This document shows positions 36,471 to 45,485 of a stretch of 59,102 nt of DNA, piece by piece. How positions within the stretch are numbered: position 1 is the stretch's first letter; each line of letters begins with the position of its first letter. The stretch covers positions 1 through 59,102 of the forward strand of contig JADGFI010000038.1 of NCBI GenBank assembly GCA_016743945.1, given 5' to 3'. The stretch is from Desulfobacteraceae bacterium (lineage in GTDB: Bacteria > Desulfobacterota > Desulfobacteria > Desulfobacterales > Desulfobacteraceae). The notes below the pieces were generated by a model. The model saw nothing but the letters and a program-made list of their open reading frames with translations. It searched no databases and was not told the DNA's origin. Both the position numbers and the translations under genes were made by a program.

Positions 36471-38861
36471 ATGGCAAAAATAGCAAAAAAATTTCAAGTC
36501 CCGGCAAAAGAGCTGACAAGAAAATCCGATATTTCTCTTTTTTCGTTTAAAACCACCAAAGAACTGGAACCCCTTGACGTGGTTATCGGTCAAAAAAGGG
36601 CAGTGGAGGCCATCGATTTTGGGTTGAATATGAAAAGTCCGGGATACAATATATTTGTAACCGGGTATGAGGGGACAGGAAAATCAACCATTGTCAGGGA
36701 TATCCTCACCCGGCATGCCCAGACATCTCAGACTCCGCCGGATCTGTGTCTGGTTCATAATTTTGATGATGAATACTGTCCGGTTGCCCTGGAAATGAAA
36801 CCGGGAACCGCTGCCCTTTTTGCCCGGAGGATGGCAAGGTTTATCGAAAATATAGAAATTAAACTTCCCCGCTCCTTTGAGTCGGAAGAATTTCAAAAGG
36901 AAAAAAAAGAGGCAGAGAGAGGATATACAGACAGGCAGAATTTGCTTTTTGCAGAAGTTGAGGCGTTTGCCCAGACCCTCAATGTGGGGATTCTCCAGAC
37001 GGAAAATCAATACCAGGCCGTCCCGGTCAATGGGGGGCAACCCATTCCCTCCGAGGAATATCAAACCTATGATGAACCGGCAAAGATCCAAATTCAGGAA
37101 AATTTGGGCCTTGTACAGGAACGACTGAATCTTGTACTCAGAGAGACGGGAAAACTGGGCCATGAGATGAAAAAAGCGTATAAAAAACGGGTGGAACACC
37201 AGGCGGACAGGGTCATCTCCAGGCAGATCCAAACCATGGCGGATCTCTTTGTTCACAACCCTGGTATTGAGGCATATTTAAAAACCATACAGACAGATAT
37301 CGTTGAAAACGTGGCCGTGTTTCTGGCGGCCGGAAATGGTCAGGGTGAAAAGGATCTTTTGTCCATGGCAGAGGCCTTGGCGACAAGGTATCAGGTCAAT
37401 GTTCTCTGTGATCGCAAAAATGAGCGAGGGGCACCGGTTATCTTTGAAACCAGCCCCAGTTTTCAGAATCTTTTCGGGAAAATTGAAAATTATCCGGCCA
37501 TGGGCGCTGTGCCGACTGATTTCTCCAAGGTCAGGGCCGGATCTGTTTTAAAAGCTCACAAGGGATACCTGGTCTTAGAAATAGAACCTTTGCTGATGAA
37601 TCCCCGTATATGGGAGACATTAAAAAATACCCTGGTAAACAGGGCCCTGAATATAGAAGATCTGCCCGACCAATCGGGAATGGGCTCCACACTTTTAAAA
37701 CCCCTCCCCATTCCCGTGGATGTCAAGGTCATCCTGATGGGGAGTTATGAACCCTTTCGGGCATTGCAGCAGGGAGACGATAAATTTAATAAAATTTTCA
37801 AGGTCAGGGCCGATTTTGATTACGAGGCAACTCTGACACCGGAAAATGAACTAAAATATGCCAGGTTCATTGCCAGGACCTGTTTTGCTGAAAATCTGCT
37901 GCCCTTCACTCCCTGCGGGGTATCGGCCATCCTGGAATATGGCAGCCGTATGGTTGAGGACAAGGAAAAACTCTCCCTGCGGTTTGGAAAAGTAACGGGG
38001 ATTCTTAAGGAAGCAGATTATTGGGCAAAAAAAAGCGGGGCGGATCTGGTCACACGAAAGTTTGTTTTGGCCGCAGTTACCGCGCACAGGTTCCGCCACA
38101 ATCTCTACGAAGAAAAGGTGCAGCAGGGGTTTGATGACCATTCCATCCTTTTGGATGTTGATGGGTCCATGGTAGGTCAGGTCAATGCCCTGGCGGTTTA
38201 TAGCATGGGGGAGATTGCCTTTGGCAGGCCCACAAGAATCACGGCTGAAGCGTATATGGGGACCCCGGGTATTATCAACGTGGAGCATGAGGCCGATATG
38301 TCGGGCCAGACCCATGACAAAGGCGTGATGATTGTTGCAGGCTATATCGGGCGCATGTTTGCCCAGAATTATCCTTTAAGTGTCAGCATCAGTATTACCT
38401 TTGAGCAAAGTTATTCCGGTATAGATGGTGACAGCGCCTCTTCCACCGAGGTTTATGCGGTGCTGTCAAGCTTGTCTGGCATTCCCATCCACCAGGGGAT
38501 TGCCGTGACAGGATCGGTAAACCAAAAAGGAGAGATCCAGGCCATTGGCGGCGTCAACGAGAAAATAGAAGGTTTTTATGATGTTTGTGTTAAAAAGGGA
38601 ATTACCCGGGACCAGGGGGTGATGATCCCGGCCGCCAATGTAAAAAATCTCATGCTTCGGCAGGATGTGATCCAGGCCGTTGAAACAGGGGCGTTTCATA
38701 TCTATGCAGTTGCCTCCATTGAGCAGGGTATAGAGGTCCTCACGGACACTCTGGCAGGCGAAATGGATTCAAAGTTAAATTATCCTGAAAATACCGTGTT
38801 TGGCCTTGTTCAAAAAAAACTGGGTAAATACCATGAACGTTCCCGGGAATTTAGGAAATAA
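36471..38861 (+). CDS. Lon-type ATP-dependent protease (LonB/AAA_32 type)
   Basis: 796 aa. Walker A is GYEGTGKSTIV near residue 64; an inserted coiled-coil region covers about 130-270; Walker B-like and sensor parts follow. The protease domain (about 560-780) has the catalytic Ser in GIDGDSASSTEVYAV near 650 and the Lys in AIGGVNEKIEGF near 690, the Ser-Lys dyad. GAGGAGA precedes the start. Degrades misfolded or specific regulatory proteins. The last part of this gene is copied at 41343-41710. Confidence 0.9.
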   Translation: MAKIAKKFQVPAKELTRKSDISLFSFKTTKELEPLDVVIGQKRAVEAIDFGLNMKSPGYNIFVTGYEGTGKSTIVRDILTRHAQTSQTPPDLCLVHNFDDEYCPVALEMKPGTAALFARRMARFIENIEIKLPRSFESEEFQKEKKEAERGYTDRQNLLFAEVEAFAQTLNVGILQTENQYQAVPVNGGQPIPSEEYQTYDEPAKIQIQENLGLVQERLNLVLRETGKLGHEMKKAYKKRVEHQADRVISRQIQTMADLFVHNPGIEAYLKTIQTDIVENVAVFLAAGNGQGEKDLLSMAEALATRYQVNVLCDRKNERGAPVIFETSPSFQNLFGKIENYPAMGAVPTDFSKVRAGSVLKAHKGYLVLEIEPLLMNPRIWETLKNTLVNRALNIEDLPDQSGMGSTLLKPLPIPVDVKVILMGSYEPFRALQQGDDKFNKIFKVRADFDYEATLTPENELKYARFIARTCFAENLLPFTPCGVSAILEYGSRMVEDKEKLSLRFGKVTGILKEADYWAKKSGADLVTRKFVLAAVTAHRFRHNLYEEKVQQGFDDHSILLDVDGSMVGQVNALAVYSMGEIAFGRPTRITAEAYMGTPGIINVEHEADMSGQTHDKGVMIVAGYIGRMFAQNYPLSVSISITFEQSYSGIDGDSASSTEVYAVLSSLSGIPIHQGIAVTGSVNQKGEIQAIGGVNEKIEGFYDVCVKKGITRDQGVMIPAANVKNLMLRQDVIQAVETGAFHIYAVASIEQGIEVLTDTLAGEMDSKLNYPENTVFGLVQKKLGKYHERSREFRK

Positions 38862-38924
38862 AGACAGGTACATTTATTTCGACAACGGGAATTTTCTTCT
38901 TCGTTTTATGGAAATTTCAGGTTA

Positions 38925-40148
38925 TTATTTCTCGGGATGGGGGAGTTTGATTAAAGCGATAAGACCTGCAATGAAATAAAGCAAGGCTGCGGTACCGAAA
39001 ACAGACCCTATACCCAACCACATGGAAATGCCAACGCCTAGAAGGGGGGCAATGGTTCTTGCGCAGGCTGTGATGGAGCTGTCTAATCCATAAACCGCCC
39101 CTTCTTCACCCAGACAGGTATAATCTGAAAGAAGCGCACTGATACCGGGCACAATGCCGCCAAGACAAATTCCAAAAAAAGCTTGAAGCACAAGCAAGTG
39201 CCAACCGGATGTAACGTAGACTTGAAGTGCTAAGAATACTCCGCATGAAAGGGATGCCGCTATCACAATTTTTCGATGGCCGATACGATCGCCAAGGTTT
39301 GCCAGATAAATTGAACTTAAGGTCATGGTCGCCGAAGAAAGTCCGACTACCATTCCTGTGAAAGTATTAACTTTTGCATCTTCGCCTAGGATGCTTTGAA
39401 CAAAAAGAGGGAGGATGGGAACAAAAATGATGCGTCCCAGTTGATTTGAGAATCTAAGGCAGAAAGTTGTAACAACCCCTTTTGCCTTCAATACATGTCG
39501 CCATTCAGGTAAAAAATTGAGTGACCCTTTTTTTGATTTCTTTGGTTTTTTAAAATTTTCAGTGACGCCCAAAAAGACGGTAACCCCTGAAATAAAAAGC
39601 GTTGCACCGGTCACAAAAAAGGCAGACCGGTATCCCAGCATATCAGCCACTACTCCACCGATAAGAGGGCCAATGGCAACGCCTATTCCCATTCCCACCT
39701 GCAACACACCCATGGCATAGCCAATCTTTTTTTTGGGAACCGATGCGGCAACCAGGGCATTGGCCGCACCGACTGTGCCTGTGATCAGTCCCTGGATGGC
39801 ACGAAGCAGGACCAATTCTTCGGCAGATCGTGCAAATGCCATGAGGGTTATAATAACGGAACCGCCAATCATGGCCCGGACAACCATTAATTTTCTTCCA
39901 TATTGATCGGAAAGGGCACCCCAGACCGGAGAAGCAATCATCATGGTAAAGGCCTGGCTTGAAAAGACAAGCCCTACGAGAAATTCCATTTTAAGGTTTG
40001 ATACTTTTCCAATGGATTCAATGTAAAATGGAAGGAATGGAAAAAAGCTTGAAAAACCAATCATGGTGGTCATCTGGGCAAAAAAGATAATCCACAGGTT
40101 TTTTTTCCACGAGGTAGAAGACGCATTCTTGGGTGGCACTGGTATCAT
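38925..40148 (-). CDS. major facilitator superfamily exporter
   Basis: 407 aa, twelve hydrophobic segments. Motif A between helices 2 and 3 reads PVWGALSDQYGRKLMVVRAM near residue 80, motif C-like GIGVAIGPLIGGVVADMLGYRSAF near 155, and the second half repeats a YLANLGDRIGHRK. Such proteins export drugs or metabolites by proton antiport. A palindrome at 40172-40187 lies just upstream. Substrate unknown. Confidence 0.88.
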   Translation of the reverse strand: MIPVPPKNASSTSWKKNLWIIFFAQMTTMIGFSSFFPFLPFYIESIGKVSNLKMEFLVGLVFSSQAFTMMIASPVWGALSDQYGRKLMVVRAMIGGSVIITLMAFARSAEELVLLRAIQGLITGTVGAANALVAASVPKKKIGYAMGVLQVGMGIGVAIGPLIGGVVADMLGYRSAFFVTGATLFISGVTVFLGVTENFKKPKKSKKGSLNFLPEWRHVLKAKGVVTTFCLRFSNQLGRIIFVPILPLFVQSILGEDAKVNTFTGMVVGLSSATMTLSSIYLANLGDRIGHRKIVIAASLSCGVFLALQVYVTSGWHLLVLQAFFGICLGGIVPGISALLSDYTCLGEEGAVYGLDSSITACARTIAPLLGVGISMWLGIGSVFGTAALLYFIAGLIALIKLPHPEK

Positions 40149-40553
40149 TTATTCAACATCAATCATTTCAAGGCAATTTAAATTGCCGATACCATAATCT
40201 CAAATTACGTATTAGGCAAATAGATTTAATTTAATGATGGGATACTCCGTATTCCCGCAATTATGAAACCATATTCCCTGGTGGTTTAAAAAGAAAAATG
40301 TTTTTTTATTGTGTAAATGTTTTAGTGTCTTTCATAAAAGAACAACCGGGTTCATATTTGGATTGTTACATCCAATGCATCTGCTGTAACCTTACCCTTT
40401 GGCGCATGAACGATGGGGTTGTTCTTGACAAGGGCCTGGTTAAAAAAATGTGTGACCTGGGTGACAGATTGCAAGTTAAGTTTCCGGGTTGAGATAGTTA
40501 TCCACCTGTTGTATGAATAGTTCTTTTTTTACCGGTTTATTAAGGAAGTGAAT
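40149..40553. other. intergenic region between MFS and DUF1847 genes
   Basis: About 400 bp. Contains the palindrome at 40172-40187. A 64-codon frame at 40298-40492 with Cys-rich text has no ribosome site and no family resemblance; not supported. Confidence 0.45.
40172..40187. promoter_or_regulatory. 16-bp perfect palindrome upstream of the MFS gene
   Basis: GGCAATTTAAATTGCC, 24 bp before the start of the exporter. Its size and place suit a dimeric repressor operator (TetR or MarR style), but no such regulator is adjacent. Confidence 0.4.
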
Positions 40554-41228
40554 ATGAAAGAAAGCTATTCTAATTGTGCAGCGTGCCCTTTTAAAATTTC
40601 AGATCGTCAATGCAGAAATGCGGACGGGAAATCACCGGAAGCGTGCCCCACGGAAAATAAAAAAGAACTTTGTGAAAAAGCGCTCAAGGAATATGAAAAA
40701 CCTGACATCTATGATTTTGCACAAAAAGCGTCTATCCAGGAGGGAGAAGGCTATGGACAAAAAGAGCTGGGATATGGTCATCTTATTCCCATAAAACCAC
40801 GTATTTTAGAGATTGTAGAGTTTGCTCAAAAGATGGGATACTCAAAACTTGGTTTGGCTTTTTGTATGGGACTCAGAAAAGAGGCAAAGATTGTGGAAAA
40901 GCTTTTTTTATCCAAAGGGTTCTCCATGGCATCTGTAATGTGCAAAGTAGGACGTACGTCAAAAGATCTAATCGGGATAACAGATGAGCAAAAAGTGGAT
41001 ATTGGCTCTGAAGAAACCATGTGTAATCCCATTCTTCAGGCCATGGTTTTAAATGATGAAGAATCCGAGTTTAATATCCTTCTTGGATTGTGTGTAGGGC
41101 ATGATTCACTTTTTTTTAAATATGCACATGCGCCATGTACTGTTCTTGCCGTAAAAGACCGTGTTCTTGGACACAACCCTTTGGCGGCGATTTACAATAT
41201 AGATAGTTATTATAGGTCTTTGAGCTAG
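40554..41228 (+). CDS. DUF1847 metal-binding protein
   Basis: 224 aa from ATG at 40554, preceded by AAGGAAG; a GTG at 40548 is also possible. Cys-rich N-terminus with NCAACPF near residue 7, later DRQC, EACP and KELC, then KLGLAFCMGLRKEAKIV near 100, CKVG and MCNPI near 155, and LCVGHDSLF, HAPCTVLAVKDRVLGHNPLAAIY near the end. These conserved cysteines mark the DUF1847 family of anaerobes, thought to bind metal. Biological role unknown. Confidence 0.85.
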   Translation: MKESYSNCAACPFKISDRQCRNADGKSPEACPTENKKELCEKALKEYEKPDIYDFAQKASIQEGEGYGQKELGYGHLIPIKPRILEIVEFAQKMGYSKLGLAFCMGLRKEAKIVEKLFLSKGFSMASVMCKVGRTSKDLIGITDEQKVDIGSEETMCNPILQAMVLNDEESEFNILLGLCVGHDSLFFKYAHAPCTVLAVKDRVLGHNPLAAIYNIDSYYRSLS

Positions 41229-41342
41229 GCTGTGACCCTATTGGGATCCAAGCAGATCAATTAATTCTGCAAAGTGTCATCCATAGAGGAAATGGTTACC
41301 AGGTCGTCCGGGTATCCAAGTTGATCCAAACCATGGAGGATA

Positions 41343-41710
41343 TCTTTGCCCAGAATTATTCTTTAAGTGTCAGCATCAGTATTACCTTTGAGCAAAATTA
41401 TTCCGGTATAGACGGGGACAGCGCATCTTCCACCGAGGTCTATGGGGTGCTGTCAAGCTTGTCCGGTATTCCCATCCACCAGGGGATTGCCGTGACAGGA
41501 TCGGTAAACCAAAAAGGAGAGATCCAGGCCGTTGAAACAGGGGCGTTTCATATCTATGCAGCCTTCATTGGACAGGGTATAGAGGTCCTCACGGACACTC
41601 TGGCAGGCGAGATGGATTCAAAGTTAAATTATTCTGAAAATATCGTGTTTGGTCTTGTTCAAAAAAAACTGGGTAAATACCATGAACGTTCCCGGGAATT
41701 TAGGAAATAA
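41343..41710 (+). pseudogene. partial, internally deleted copy of the Lon-type protease 3' end
   Basis: From about 41343 to the stop at 41710 the sequence is nearly identical to 38359-38861, except that 135 bp (45 codons) are missing. The gap lies between two copies of GATCCAGGCC in the intact gene (38534-38543 and 38669-38678), leaving one copy here, a classic slipped-repeat deletion. The frame stays open from 41321 (MIQTMEDIFAQNY), but the ATPase, most of the protease domain and the dyad Lys segment GGVNEK are gone, so it cannot be a working protease. Flanking sequence shows no transposon. Confidence 0.88.
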
Positions 41711-41721
41711 GATCAGGGAGG

Positions 41722-42180
41722 TTATAAAAAATGCGCATATCCGGCTTGTTTGGCCTGGAATCGCGCCAGCTCGCCGGGGGTATCCCTTAAAAATGAGAAA
41801 TCGGTAAAGTCAAAGCCCGGGGCCACGGTGCATCCCACAAGGCTGTATTTCCCGGTGGTGGCAGCTGCCTGCCAGGTATTGCCGGGCACGATGGTGACAT
41901 ACGCTTCACAGCCTGGCCCGAGGGTCACTTTTTTTATCCCGGTGTCAAACTGGATCAATTGAAGGGGATCCCCTTCATAAAAATTCCAGATTTCATCGTG
42001 GACCACCCGGTGGAACCGGCTGATTTGTCCTTTTTTCAGTAAAAAATAGATGTGGGTGACGGCATCTCTGGTTTCTGTGACAATTTCGGAGAGGACCCTT
42101 TGCCTGGATCGGTATATTTCCTTAAAGTACCCGCCTTCGGGGTGGGGGGTCAACCCGTATCGATTGATTAGTTTTTCCAT
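41722..42180 (-). CDS. cupin-5/DUF985 protein
   Basis: 152 aa. Starts RYGLTPHPEGGYFKEIYRS, the family hallmark, followed by THIYFLLKKGQISRFHRVVHDEIW with cupin His/Glu ligands near residue 62 and GCTVAPGFDFTDFSF near 125. Length is usual. Function of the family is not settled; it has a sugar-epimerase-like cupin fold. Confidence 0.88.
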   Translation of the reverse strand: MEKLINRYGLTPHPEGGYFKEIYRSRQRVLSEIVTETRDAVTHIYFLLKKGQISRFHRVVHDEIWNFYEGDPLQLIQFDTGIKKVTLGPGCEAYVTIVPGNTWQAAATTGKYSLVGCTVAPGFDFTDFSFLRDTPGELARFQAKQAGYAHFL

Positions 42181-42279
42181 GGGGATCTCAATAATCTTTT
42201 TTTCCTATTCTGGCAATAGGCCCGTCGGTTTTCATTTCTTTACGCCAGGTTGAAAAAAGAAGGGCACGCTTTTTTGTCA

Positions 42280-42301
42280 TGGTTTTTTTTGAAAAAACCA
42301 C
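42280..42301 (-). terminator. hairpin after the sensor kinase
   Basis: GGTTTTTT / AAAAAACC with a 3-nt loop lies 8 nt after the kinase stop. A/T-rich stem; probably a weak terminator. Confidence 0.45.
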
Positions 42302-42308
42302 GCCTATC

Positions 42309-45300
42309 TCATCCTGGCATACCCAGGGTGGTTTTAAATAATCGATTGATTCGGTTCACATAATTTTTATTTTGACAGGGCTTTGACAGATGGTCAACCC
42401 GGACATCTTTTTGTTTTAATGCTTTTATGGATTCTAAAAAATCCATGTTGCCGGAAATAAACAGGATGGGGATTTTTTTGTCAATTGCCCTTATGTGGGT
42501 GTAGATATCCATCCCATTAAAGTTGCCTGGAAGCACATAGTCCAAACTGACAAGATCATATTGATTTCTTCCAAACAAATCCATTGCAACCTGCCCGTTG
42601 TTGGCAATATCCACTGTATGGTTACAGGGCGCCTGGGTCAATATCCTGTACTGCACATCAGAGATGGCGGTTTCATCTTCAACCAGAAGAATATACTTTT
42701 CAAAATGGGCTGTTTCTTTTTGAAGTGCTGTTTTTTCATCACGGGTTAATTCTTTTTCTAGGATTGGCAGACGGATTATAAACTTGGTTCCCACTCCCAG
42801 TTGCGATTCCACAGCAATTGTGCCCTTGTGCTGCTCAATATATTTTTTTACATTGGACATGCCATAACCCGTGCCCTTAATTCCGGGTTTATAGGAACCG
42901 GTTATATCTTTGCTTCCTTTCAGGGTGAAAGAAGGTCCATAGATATCTGCCAGGTTTTTCGGGGGAATGCCGCATCCGTTGTCCTCAATTTCAAAGCAGA
43001 TATGGTTCTCACGGCTGTAGGTTCGAAGGATGATCCGTGGAGATTCAATCCGGCTTGTGGCATGGATTGCGTTTTGGATAAGATTTACAAGGGCATGCTC
43101 GATCATCCCGGGATCAGCAATTAATTCCGGGATACCCGGATTTTCTTCTTTTACCAGTTCAATTCCCGTCAGGTCTTTTTTCATTAGATTCAGGACAAGG
43201 TCAATTTTTTCGCTGATTCTGAAAAATTCCTGTTTTAATTCCTGATCTTTGGCAAAGGCAACCAGGTTTTTGGTCAGGTTTTTTCCCCGGATTGTCTGAT
43301 CAAGTATTAATTTCAGTGTTTTTTTTGTTTCAAGATTTTGGCATTCAATCAAGGATAGTTCTGTATTGCCCATTATGATTCCCAGAATATTATTAAAATC
43401 ATGGGCCATTTTTCCGGCAATTTGACCGACCATGGCGTGTTTCCCCTGATCAGCCGCTATTTTCTGGGCCCTTAACTTTTCTTTTTCTGCCTGTTTTTGT
43501 TGGGAAATATCCAGGGCGATGCCCCCCAGTAGGGGCGGTTTGTCGCAACGGTTGATTTTAAATTTATGGGTCTGGTAGATATGTTTTTTTCCCTGTTTGT
43601 CGGGCACGGTTTCAATAATCCATTGATACCCTTCAGCCATGGCTTTTTTATCGTCTGATATCATTATTTTAGCCAGATCTTTTGGAAATAAATCAAAGGG
43701 ATTTTTTCCGATCCAGTCCTTTGCCCCTAAAACATCATCCATCTGCTTGTTAACAAACAGGGTCTTGCTTTTTTCATCTTTGATAAACACCATGGCAGGA
43801 AGATAATCCATAAATAAAAAAAACTGTTCCTGGCTCTCCTGAAAGGCCTCCTCGGCCAGTTTGCGAGCGGTGATATCCTGCACCGTTCCTTCATATCGGA
43901 TGACCTTTTTTTCTGGATCAAAACAGGCCCGGGTACTGCTGGACACCCAGATGTGGGAATCATCCTTACATCGGGCTTTAAACTCGAAATGTTCCACATA
44001 TCCCGCCGTCTGGAGAAGTTGCTGATACTGGATGCGATCTTCGGGGTATAGATAGTACTGGGTGGCAATGTCTGAAACCATGGCAATGAGTTCTTCAGGA
44101 GATGCATACCCGAGCATCCTGGCAAAGGCGGGGTTGACAATGACAAATTGTCCCTGGGGGGTACTCTGGAAAATGCCTTCAACGGCATCTTCAATGATGC
44201 TTCTATATTTTTCTTCACTTTTTTTTAATGCCGATTCTGTTTGTCTGTGTTCTTCAATTTCCCTTGTGAGATCTTCGGTTTTCAAGTTTACCATTCGTTT
44301 TAACAGACGATTCCACAGCAAAAAACCAATAATAACCATTGAAATAATGCCCAGCAGGGCCAATATTAACCCTTTGAACTCCTGCAGGTTTACCCCGGGT
44401 TCTGTTTCTAGATGAATCCACTTGTTGTAAATAACTTGTTTTTCCTCCGGGGTAATCAAGGCCATTCCCTTTTCCAGAATATGGCTTAACTGCGGCCAGT
44501 CAGAACGGACGGCAAATCCGGAGATATTGGGGGGATCTGTTTTCCCGGCAATTCTTAGATTTGTGATTCCCTCTGATTCGATATAAAAGCTTGCAGTTGC
44601 CAGGTCACCCACAAAGGCATCTGTCATGCCAAAAGAGACTTTTCCCAGGGCGGTTTTCAGTTCAGGTACCAATTCTATATCCAGATCAGGGTATTTATTG
44701 CAGATCAGATCTGCATAGCCATAACCTGCCACCATGACGATTTTCATTCCTTTGAGCATCGCAAGTGTCAGGTTGTCCTTTACGTTTTTTCTGACAATGA
44801 TTACCGAAGGAATCTCCAGGTATGGCCTGGGAAATCGTAAATAGGTTTTCCGCTGAGGGGTTTGGACGACGGCATTTAAAACATCGATTTCCTGGCGGTG
44901 CATCCGTTGGGTGACTTCTTCCCAGTTTTTGCATCGGACAATCTCAAACTCGATATTGAGCTTTTGTTCAAGCAGTCGGGTATAATCGGCGGCAAGCCCT
45001 GCATAATTGCCGTTTTGATCAAAAAACTCAATGGGTTTGAACTCGGGATCCGGCGCAAGTCTGATACTAGGATGCGCATTGAGCCAGGCAGTTTCGTCCT
45101 TGGTCAGACTGGCCGGGTATGATGCTTCTTTCCCGGTGACGCCGGGAACCGTTCCCAAAAAAAAGAGAAGACACAGCATCAATAACAAAATTTTGAAATA
45201 TGTCCAGCCGTGTTTCTTTTGCACTATATGCTGCCCCCCCGTTTTGTTCCTGCCCCAGAATGAATTTTTCAAATTTAAGGTATCATTCCAGTAAAAGTCA

Positions 45301-45323
45301 ATGTAAAATATTCGGCGGGGCAT
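42309..45323 (-). CDS. hybrid histidine kinase with periplasmic solute-binding sensor domain
   Basis: About 1004 aa. Signal anchor near residues 42-62; a solute-binding (SBP family 3) domain near 70-300 with LAPDPEFKPIEFFDQNG and EIDVLNAVVQTP, like amino-acid-binding proteins; a membrane helix near 318-340; two PAS domains (about 370-490 and 500-620); HisKA with MAHDFNNILG near 650; HATPase with DNGCGIP and GTGYGMS; receiver near 880-1000 with LVSLDYVLPGNFNGM. Senses a small periplasmic ligand. An inner start (after the first 35 residues) is possible. Confidence 0.88.
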   Translation of the reverse strand: MPRRIFYIDFYWNDTLNLKNSFWGRNKTGGQHIVQKKHGWTYFKILLLMLCLLFFLGTVPGVTGKEASYPASLTKDETAWLNAHPSIRLAPDPEFKPIEFFDQNGNYAGLAADYTRLLEQKLNIEFEIVRCKNWEEVTQRMHRQEIDVLNAVVQTPQRKTYLRFPRPYLEIPSVIIVRKNVKDNLTLAMLKGMKIVMVAGYGYADLICNKYPDLDIELVPELKTALGKVSFGMTDAFVGDLATASFYIESEGITNLRIAGKTDPPNISGFAVRSDWPQLSHILEKGMALITPEEKQVIYNKWIHLETEPGVNLQEFKGLILALLGIISMVIIGFLLWNRLLKRMVNLKTEDLTREIEEHRQTESALKKSEEKYRSIIEDAVEGIFQSTPQGQFVIVNPAFARMLGYASPEELIAMVSDIATQYYLYPEDRIQYQQLLQTAGYVEHFEFKARCKDDSHIWVSSSTRACFDPEKKVIRYEGTVQDITARKLAEEAFQESQEQFFLFMDYLPAMVFIKDEKSKTLFVNKQMDDVLGAKDWIGKNPFDLFPKDLAKIMISDDKKAMAEGYQWIIETVPDKQGKKHIYQTHKFKINRCDKPPLLGGIALDISQQKQAEKEKLRAQKIAADQGKHAMVGQIAGKMAHDFNNILGIIMGNTELSLIECQNLETKKTLKLILDQTIRGKNLTKNLVAFAKDQELKQEFFRISEKIDLVLNLMKKDLTGIELVKEENPGIPELIADPGMIEHALVNLIQNAIHATSRIESPRIILRTYSRENHICFEIEDNGCGIPPKNLADIYGPSFTLKGSKDITGSYKPGIKGTGYGMSNVKKYIEQHKGTIAVESQLGVGTKFIIRLPILEKELTRDEKTALQKETAHFEKYILLVEDETAISDVQYRILTQAPCNHTVDIANNGQVAMDLFGRNQYDLVSLDYVLPGNFNGMDIYTHIRAIDKKIPILFISGNMDFLESIKALKQKDVRVDHLSKPCQNKNYVNRINRLFKTTLGMPG

Positions 45324-45358
45324 ATATTTTAGCGGTTTGGTGATTTTTTATAGGGCTC

Positions 45359-45388
45359 TTGACTAAAAGTGCCTTCCTATCCTATATC
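45359..45388 (+). promoter_or_regulatory. possible sigma-70-type promoter of the GAF kinase gene
   Basis: TTGACT (45359-45364), 18-bp spacer, TATATC (45383-45388), about 100 bp before the start. Confidence 0.4.
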
Positions 45389-45485
45389 ATACGGTGCTCT
45401 GTGGACATAAGCGCTATCCAAAGAAGCCAAGGCTGCCATTATCTTGGGTGATTTGAGATGGATCAACAAAAATATGGGATAGTCT

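Noticed and set aside
40298..40492. 64-codon Cys-rich frame upstream of DUF1847
   Set aside because: No ribosome site and no motif spacing typical of metal proteins.
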